From Lithobates sylvaticus (lineage: Eukaryota; Chordata; Amphibia; Anura; Ranidae): 64,000 nt of DNA. The notes beneath the pieces were generated by a model. The model had not been told where the DNA came from and did not search any database. It worked only from the letters and a program-made list of their open reading frames with translations. Both the position numbers and the translations under genes were made by a program. Shown piece by piece: positions 57,431-64,000 of the stretch. The stretch covers positions 242,112,649 through 242,176,648 of the forward strand of contig CM053027.1 in assembly GCA_028564925.1 (NCBI GenBank), in the 5' to 3' direction. Each line of letters begins with the position of its first letter. The first letter of the stretch is position 1.

Positions 57431-57578
57431 TGGTGAATATGTGTGGATTCCAAACTTAACACATGCTAGTACCATGCAACAAGAAGGCGCTTTGAGGTGC
57501 CATTCAGAATGACTGGCACTTCAGTGCACCAATGTACATAATGTGTTATGAAAAATCATCAGTTTGAATCCTGCCTAA

Positions 57579-58377
57579 GGCTCCGCTTACACTTGTGTGA
57601 CTTGTCATGTGACTTTGGACAGTTAAAGTCACATGACAAGTCGCACCCCATGTTTTTCAATGACAACCGTTCAAATATGTGCACCTTAAAGTGGTTGTAA
57701 ACCTCAGTCATGAAATCTAAACTAAGCACATATATCTGTAGTGTTTACTTGTCTATCTTCAAAGCTCTAAGTGTCATTTCTCTCTGGTGCTTAATCCTCC
57801 AGCATGAGTCACTTCTAAGAAGTTTTCCCGACACATGAGATCAATTTGTGACGGGAAGCTTGTCTGTTCAGAACACAGCTCTGTATCCTTCATTCAGTCC
57901 TGTGCTGTGAAGGACCGTGTGTCTCTTTCCTCCAATCAGCTCTCACACACTGCAACTGCAGCTCCCCCCCCCCCCCCTCCTCTCTGCTCCTCACAGATGC
58001 AGAAGGGTTTAATCACAAATCTGCACTTTTGAAGGGATGCAGGGAAGAGAAGACTGCAGATAAACACATAAAACGTATGTAGAGGGATTTGTAGATGAAT
58101 TTTGTTTCATCTCTATCACCTGAGGCTATTCACTTCACTGGGTATATGAGAGGGTTTACAACCACTTTAAAGTCACAGAGACTTTAAAAAGGTTGCTGCA
58201 CTACTCTGGTCTGACTTTCATGCGACTTGAGTGCCATAGACCAATGTAAACCCTCAAAAGTCATATGCAAGAGTTGTCTATTATCACTGGTCAAAGCCAA
58301 AGTTGCATCCAAATCACACCCATCCAAAGTAGTATCAAAGTTGGACTTTGGAGTTGCACAAGTGTAAATTTGGAGAC
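57579..58377. mobile_element. Harbinger-type MITE, family D, host of a TTAA element
   Basis: It starts GGCTCCGCTTACACTTGTG and ends CACAAGTGTAAATTTGGAG, with TAA at 57576-57578 and 58378-58380. Excluding the insert it is about 320 bp. Confidence 0.62.
57690..58166 (+). mobile_element. TTAA element (AGTGGTTGTAAACC family), complete, nested
   Basis: The 477-bp element starts AGTGGTTGTAAACC and ends GGTTTACAACCACT, a 14-bp perfect inverted repeat, flanked by TTAA (57686-57689, 58167-58170). Fragments of the same family lie at 4696 and 36426. Confidence 0.8.
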
Positions 58378-58603
58378 TAAAGCTTTTATCTTTTTTCCAA
58401 AATTAAGCAAATTTTAAAGCTATACTTTTTTTAATTAAAATAATAAACATGTCATACTTACCTGCTCTGTGCAGATTATCCTCATAAACATAATAGGCAC
58501 ACGTTACTGTTCTCTACTAGGTCAAAACACTCTGACTGTCCCATGCAATGCTCTAAATCTGGAGAGCATCTCTTGCCATCATGCAGCCATTTAGGCCACT
58601 TAA

Positions 58604-59627
58604 CCAGTTCAATACCGGGCCATAGTCATATGACGCCCACAAGGTGGATCTACCATCCTGGGTGGGCGTCATATGACGTCCTCGGATTCCCGGCCGCCTG
58701 GGGGGCGCGCGCGCGCGCCGCCGCGGGGGCGCGCGCGCGCGCCCGCGGCATCGCTCGGGACCCGGTGCGAGTGCCCGGCGGCCGCGATGTCCGCCGGGCA
58801 CCCGCGATTGCACGTTAAAACAACGGGACCGGGCGGGACCGTGGAGCTGTGTGTGTAAACACACAGCTCCACGTCCTGTCAGCGGGGAGGAGACCGATCA
58901 TGTGATCCCAGTACAGAGGATCACATGATCGGTCTCCTCCCCTTAAGTCCCCTCCCCCTACAGTTAGAATCACTCCTATTAGGGACACACATTAACCCCT
59001 CCAGCGCCCTCTAGTGTTAACCCCTTCCCTGACAGTCACATTTACACAGTAATCATTGCAATTTTATAGCAACGATCGCTGTGTAAATGTGAATGGTTCC
59101 AAAAATGTGTCAAAAGTGTCCGAAGTGTCCGCCGCAATGTCGCAGTCACGAAAAAAAAATCGCAAATCGCCGCCATTACTAGTAAAAAAAAAAAAAAAAA
59201 AAAAAAAATTCAATAAATCTATCCCCTATTTTGTAGACGCTATAACTTTTGCGCAAACCGATCAATATACGCTTATTGCGATTTTTTTTACCAAAAATAT
59301 GTAGAAGAATACGTATCGGCCTAAACTGAGGAAAAAAATTGTTTTTTTTTTTAAAAAATGGGATATTTATTATAGCAAAAAGTAAAAAATATTGTGTTTT
59401 TTTTTCAAAATTGTCGCTCTTCTTTTGTTTATAGCGCAAAAAATAAAAACCGCAGGGGCGATCAAATACCACCAAAAGAAAGCTCTATTTGTGGGAAAAA
59501 AAGGACGTCAATTTTGTTTGGGTGTAACGTCGCACGACTGCGCAATTGTTAGTTAAAGCGACGCAGTGCCGAATCGCAAAAAGTGCTCTGGTAAGGAAGG
59601 GTGTTTAAAAGCCCTGTATTGAAGCGG
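58604..59627 (-). mobile_element. TTAA-bounded ranid repeat, reverse orientation
   Basis: It starts CCAGTTCAATACCGGGCC and ends GCCCTGTATTGAAGCGG, with TTAA at 58600-58603 and 59628-59631. Read in reverse it follows the same order as 36982-37911, including AGCGCCCTCTAGTG (reverse of CACTAGGGGGCG) and GCGACGCAGTGCCGAATCGC. Two (GC)n tracts lie at 58705-58744. A hairpin (GGAGCTGTGTGTGTAAACAC / ACACAGCTCC) and the palindrome ATCACATGATCGGTCTCCTCC also occur. Confidence 0.7.
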
Positions 59628-59631
59628 TTAA

Positions 59632-60116
59632 AGTGATAGTAAAGTCTGCTTTTTTTTTTTTTTTTGTTTAAAAATAACAAACATGTTATACTTACCTGCT
59701 CTGTGTAGTGGTTTTTCACAGAGTAGCCCAGATGCTCCTATTCTCGGGTCCTTCATCGGTGCTCCTGGCCCGTCCCTCCTGCCGAGTGACCCCACAACAA
59801 GCAGCTTGCTATGGGAGCACCCGAGCTGAGCCGCTGCTCTGTGTTCATTCAGACATGGAGCTGCGGCTCGGCCCCACCCTCTCTCTCTCTTTTTGGCTCA
59901 CTGACTTTGACAGCAGTAAGAGCCAATGGCACCCGCTGCTGTGTCTCAGCCAATCAGGTGGGAGAGTCCTGGGCAGCCAAGGTTCTTGTGCAACATGACT
60001 GGATTGAGATGGGCTCAAGTAAGTATTAAGGGGGGGGCTGCTGCACACGGAAGGTTGTTTTATCTTAATGCATAGAATGCATTAAGGTAAAAAATCCTCC
60101 TGCCTTTAGAACCACT
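59632..60116. mobile_element. TTAA element sharing a TTAA with its neighbour
   Basis: It starts AGTGATAGTAAAGTC and ends TGCCTTTAGAACCACT. TTAA 59628-59631 is common to it and the element to its left; TTAA 60117-60120 closes it. It contains CATGTTATACTTACCTGC, a word also seen at 58450 in a separate fragment. Confidence 0.7.
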
Positions 60117-60312
60117 TTAAAAAGACTACTTTGCTGTATAGTAATGTATGTCACAGACACGGTTTCTGTTCAGAAAATTATAAGAAAAAGTGTTTCAGTG
60201 TAACTAAATATGTAAACTAAAAGATGAAATGGATGCCAATTAATCTCACAATAAAAGTTCCCCAAATGTCTCTTCTTCATATATACAATATAATGCATGA
60301 ATGCCCTCTTAA

Positions 60313-60527
60313 CCTCCATGGCGGTATGATTATGTTTGATTTTTCTGTGCTGAAAGCGGTACATTGTTTTGCATGGAAATTTGACGTTTTATATTGTAGG
60401 CCTGTAATTCTTAGGAATAACTCACTTAAATCTGTCCAAACCAGAGTCTAGAAGACATCCCGGATATGATAAAGTTTGAAACATTAAATCATAAATTATA
60501 ATATAATAACTATAAATAATTATAACA

Positions 60528-60564
<37 letters not shown>

Positions 60565-61155
60565 GTATTCAATAATGTAATCAAATCAAAAACAGTTGCA
60601 GAAATGTAGCTGTCGTCACTTTCAGTGTTTGATGACAAGTTTCCCCACGAATAACTATCGCTCAATTCTGCAAGTGATTCTAATTTACTATTGCGGTTTT
60701 CTAGCTGGTCCAAACCCACTTTTGATGTAAATGGACACTTTTTGGTTGCTATGGACATTCTCAAGTTTACAGGCAGAAAAAAACATTATATATAATAAAC
60801 TGCAGGCAGGGCACTGGACAATGCATTAGGGACAAAGGGGATGTGAAATCAGTTCATACAGTAAGGTAATCTGTAGGATTACAGTGTACTGTATGTATTT
60901 TTTACTTTTTTAATTTGGAGCCAGGCTCCGTCCCTGTGTGTGGCAGTGCTCGCAGGGAACGGAGCCCGGCACTGTGATAGATCGAGCGGAGGACACAGCT
61001 TGTGCACACACAGCAGGGAGGCATCGCAGGATCCTGGGGACAAGGTAAGTAACTTTGCCTGGATACTGCGATGCAATCCCGAGTGTGGCTCGGGGTTACC
61101 AGTTTTGGTAATGAAAATTCACCCCGAGCCACACTCAGGATTACCACCTGGGAGG
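60313..61155 (+). mobile_element. TTAA-bounded ranid repeat (CCTCCATGGCGGTATGAT)
   Basis: The 843-bp element starts CCTCCATGGCGGTATGAT and ends ATTACCACCTGGGAGG, flanked by TTAA at 60309-60312 and 61156-61159. It has a (TAA)n tract at 60530-60562 and a terminal hairpin (TCCCGAGTGTGGCTCGGGGT at 61077-61096 with its inverse at 61121-61140). I recall it as very abundant in ranid genomes. Confidence 0.75.
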
Positions 61156-61159
61156 TTAA

Positions 61160-61868
61160 TCTACATAGAATAACAGCTCTCCAACACAAAATAATCATGA
61201 AACAATACACCAACTTCAAGCACCAGCTCTTCCTAACTTCTCAGATTTGAATGATAAATCCAAAGATCTCATAGAAGACATACCAGGAACCACCACAACA
61301 AATAAGCTTAGGATACCATTTTGATATAAAATCACATTGTGGAATGAAACATTGTTTAGCATAGCACCTTTTCAAGGAATAAAAATGTATATTGCATTAC
61401 TTTTGGCCAGAGCAAAAGAATAGTGACCTAGGACTAGTGTAATAAATAATTAGTAGTATTAATATTAGTATTAAATAATAGTATAAATAATTCCTGGGAC
61501 AAAATGTCACAAACAGGGGCTGACCCTTTAAAAGTTTTTCGTGTCTGAATGGGATTTCTCTGGCCTAAATCATCACAAGTTTCTCACAAAACAGGAAATA
61601 AATTCCTGCTTTGTTATTGCACTGGCTGCAGCGGATGTCTGTCTGCTAATTTGTACCTTTTACACAACAAAGCATTTTTTTCCTAGGGTCACTATGATAA
61701 TTTGAAAAACTACCATAAAGCACTGATCTTTTACATCATTATCAAAGCGTTAAAGGCTTGCAGACATACTTTCAGTGAAGTATGACTAGACAAGCATGTA
61801 TTTCTACAACCATAGCAACTAATATGAGCAATGTAGAGATCACAGCCATGAAAAGAGATCTATAGATA
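61160..61868. other. Intron sequence, no recognised feature
   Basis: A+T-rich; an irregular TAATA/TAAATAA stretch lies at 61438-61492. Confidence 0.45.
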
Positions 61869-61870
61869 TA

Positions 61871-63689
61871 CAGTATCTCACAAAAGTGAGTACACCTCTC
61901 ACATTTTTGTAAATATTTCATTATATCTTTTCATGTGACACCACTGAAGAAATGACACTTTGCTACAATGTAAAGTAGTGAGTGTACAGCTTGTATAACA
62001 GTGTAAATTTGCTTTCCCCCCAAAATAACTCAACACACAGCCATAATGTCTAAACCACTGGCAGTGAGTACACCCCTAAGTGAAAATGTCCAAATCGGGC
62101 GCAATTAGCCATTTTCCCTCCCCGATATCATGTGACTCGTTAGTGTTATGGGGAGACTAGTGTCTCTAGTGTGAATGGGGAGCAGGTGTGTTTAACAGGA
62201 CAGGTTCCACTCAGAACAGGCCTTGCCATGGTCGACCAAAGAAGTTGAGTGCATGTGCTCAGCGTCATATCCAGAGGTTGTCTTTGGGAAATGGATGTAT
62301 GAGTGCTGCAGAGGTTGGAGAGGTGGGGTGTCAGCCTGTCAGTGCTCAGACCATACTCAGCATCAAATTGGTCTGCATGGCTGTCGTCCCAGAAGGAAGC
62401 CTCCTCTAAAGATGATGCACAAGTAAGCCCGCAAACAGTTTGCTGAAGACAAGCAGACTAAGGACATGGATTACTGGAACCATGTCCTGTGGACTGATGA
62501 GACCAAGATAAACTAATTTGGCTCAGATGATGTCAAACATGTGTGGTGGCAACCAGGTGAGGAGTACAAAGTCAAGTGTGTCTTGCCTACAGTCAAGCAT
62601 GGTGGTGGGAGCAGTGTCAGGAGACAGGAGGGCAAGAAATTAGAATGGGCGGCACACACACAAAAAATTCTTACAGTGACACTAATAGCAGTGTGCACAG
62701 ATGATTATGACATCTCACTGACACAACATGTCCCCTAGTGAGTCACAGTGACAGTCTCTCTCCAAGCCAAGTGATCCCTCCATTCCACTCCAGTCTAAAC
62801 AGCACTGACTGTCCCGGTCCCAGCCGGCCTTGCTTCCATACCGCAGACCCACACACGAGGCTCTAGCCGCTCTGCTTGGCTCCATTGCACCATGACATCA
62901 CACGACATGCTCAGGCACCGCCTCTGCCAGAGCCGCCCGATCACACTGTAGCAGGCACTCGGATGGTCTCAGCCGTCTCCGGACCACTCTGCGTGTCGCA
63001 GCCATATTTTTTACTAGCAACCTTTTACTTTTACTGGCATTTACTGGCAGAAGAAAATTGCGTGTTTTTTACTGGCTGCCAGTAAAAATACTGACGGTTG
63101 GCAACACTGGGTGGGAGTGGCATGGTCTGGGGCTGCATGAGTGCTGCCGGCACTGGGGAGCTACAGTTCATTGCGGGAACCTTGAATGCCAACATGTACT
63201 GTGACATACTGTAACACACCTCCAAGACGACCACTGCCTTGCTAAAGAAGCTGAGGGTAAAGGTGATTGACTGGCCAAGCATGTCTCCAGACCTAAACCC
63301 TATTGAGCATCCTCAAAACGGAAGGTGGATGTCGTCATGGAGGAGTGGAAGAGGACTCCAGTGGCAATTTGTGAAGCTTTGGTGAACTCTATGTCCAAGA
63401 GGGTTAAGGCAGTGCTGGAAAATAATGGTGGCCACACAAAATATTGACACTTTGGGCCCAATTTGGACATTTTCAGGGGTGTACTCACTTTTGTTGCCAA
63501 CGGTTTAGACATTAATGGCTGTGTGTTAAGTTATTTTGAGGGGACGAGAGCAAATTAACACTGTTATACAAGCTGTACACGCACTACTTTACATTGTAGC
63601 AAAGTGTCATTTCTTCAGTGTTGTCACATGAAAAAGATATAATAAAATATTTACAAAAATGTGAGGGGTGCACTCACTTTTGGGAGATA

Positions 63690-63692
<3 letters not shown>
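61871..63692 (+). mobile_element. Tc1-type transposon with long inverted ends, dead, with nested hAT
   Basis: It starts CAGTATCTCACAAAAGTGAG and ends CACTTTTGGGAGATACTG. The inverted repeats are roughly 220 bp long, reaching AAATGTCCAAATCGGGC on the left and GGGCCCAATTTGGACATTTTC on the right. TA lies just before the left end; at the right end it merges with a TA microsatellite. Transposase remnants read MFNRTGSTQNRPCHGRPKKLS and, further on, KQFAEDKQTKDMDYWNHVLWTDETKIN. Much of the N-terminal helix-turn-helix, part of the catalytic core and other short blocks are deleted compared with the remembered family consensus, and the frame is broken. Confidence 0.9.
62612..63109. mobile_element. hAT element inserted into the Tc1 transposase
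   Basis: The 498-bp segment starts CAGTGTCAGGAGACAGG and ends GGTTGGCAACACTG. It is flanked on both sides by GGTGGGAG (62604-62611, 63110-63117), an exact 8-bp duplication of transposase sequence. Removing it restores the family order ...CATGGTGGTGGGAG then TGGCATGGTCTGGGGC. Confidence 0.82.

Positions 63693-63694
<2 letters not shown>

Positions 63695-63784
<90 letters not shown>
63695..63784. repeat. (TA)n(CA)n microsatellite
   Basis: TA repeats run from 63695 to 63750 and CA repeats from 63751 to 63784, immediately beyond the right end of the Tc1 element. Confidence 0.95.
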
Positions 63785-63787
<3 letters not shown>

Positions 63788-63875
63788 TACAGTAAATATA
63801 TATATTTTATAGATATACTGTACATATAAAAATGTAATCAGTCGACAGTAATTTGATTTTTAAATTTCTTCTTTT

Positions 63876-64000
63876 AGTTTTGGAATAGAGAGGAAGGATT
63901 AAAACCTCAATGAGCTTTTTATCATCTGCAATTATCTCAGAGACAGAAAGTGAGAATAGAGTAAGATTTTTCCTTGTGTCCTGTAGTGAACGCTGGGAGA
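63876..64000. repeat. AGGAAGTGA repeat family copy, cut by the window end
   Basis: AGTTTTGGAATAGAGAGGAAGG, TTAAAACCTCAATGAGC, GAGACAGAAAGTGAG and CCTGTAGTGAACG follow the order of the copies at 38356 and 51378. Confidence 0.45.

Larger units (their letters stand above)
3686..64000 (-). other. Long PLXNA2 intron upstream of the exon (partial)
   Basis: In gene orientation this intron ends with the pyrimidine tract and AG acceptor at 3686-3687. No preceding exon, expected to end in a motif like FVGTKSGKLKK in class A plexins, could be found up to 64000. The intron is therefore inferred to exceed 60 kb, in keeping with the large 5' introns of vertebrate plexin-A genes. It is filled with the transposable elements listed below. 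Confidence 0.6.

Noticed and set aside
58543-58872. Arg/Ala/Pro-rich open frames on both strands
   Set aside because: Produced by the (GC)n tracts and GC-rich body of a non-coding mobile element.
1-64000. tRNA, rRNA or CRISPR features
   Set aside because: No tRNA-like B-box with a foldable cloverleaf, no rRNA-like block and no regularly spaced direct repeats were seen.

Overview
This is a repeat-rich stretch of vertebrate nuclear DNA, almost certainly from a frog and most likely a ranid. Several repeats match, from memory, families abundant in Rana/Lithobates genomes: the TTAA-bounded unit at 60313-61155, the related units at 26446-26906, 36982-37911 and 58604-59627, and the TGCCGCGTACACAC elements at 2828-3212 and 42957-43346. 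No database search was possible, so the organism call is inference.

Only one host coding feature is supportable. It is a 135-bp exon at 3551-3685 on the minus strand, with AG acceptor and GT donor, encoding 45 residues of the sema-domain end of a class A plexin. The residues (IRADGPP...SPILRD...YLYVMSERQ) fit PLXNA2 best. I found neither neighbouring exon, so the rest appears to be two PLXNA2 introns: about 3.5 kb downstream of the exon (1-3550) and at least 60 kb upstream of it (3686-64000).

The introns hold a dense, nested fossil bed of transposable elements. (1) Short Harbinger-type elements flanked by TAA/TTA duplications lie at 2828, 5234, 13320, 17919, 42957, 53672, 55023, 56328 and 57579. 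(2) TTAA-bounded piggyBac-like elements lie at 17300, 25101, 27911, 32813, 36982, 42157, 57690, 58604, 59632 and 60313. (3) Small hAT elements with 8-bp duplications lie at 12343, 42216, 49125, 51465 and 62612. (4) There are two broken Tc1-type transposons, at 4056 and 61871. (5) A CR1/L2-type LINE spans 19705-21844, with a separate tail at 54751. (6) Penelope-like fragments with hammerhead-like motifs lie near 7190 and 30780. (7) There is one possible solo LTR, at 49293-49708. Simple repeats are concentrated at 14363-14584, 31390-32038 and 63695-63784.

The nesting gives a relative chronology: hAT inside Tc1 (62612-63109), hAT inside a TTAA element (42216-42399), a TTAA element inside a Harbinger element (57690-58166), and two TTAA elements sharing one TTAA (59628-59631). 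Several repeat-poor stretches look like possible conserved intronic regulatory DNA, but this needs alignment. I saw no new protein-coding system, no CRISPR array and no tRNA or rRNA gene. Most open frames in the window are low-complexity or transposon artefacts.
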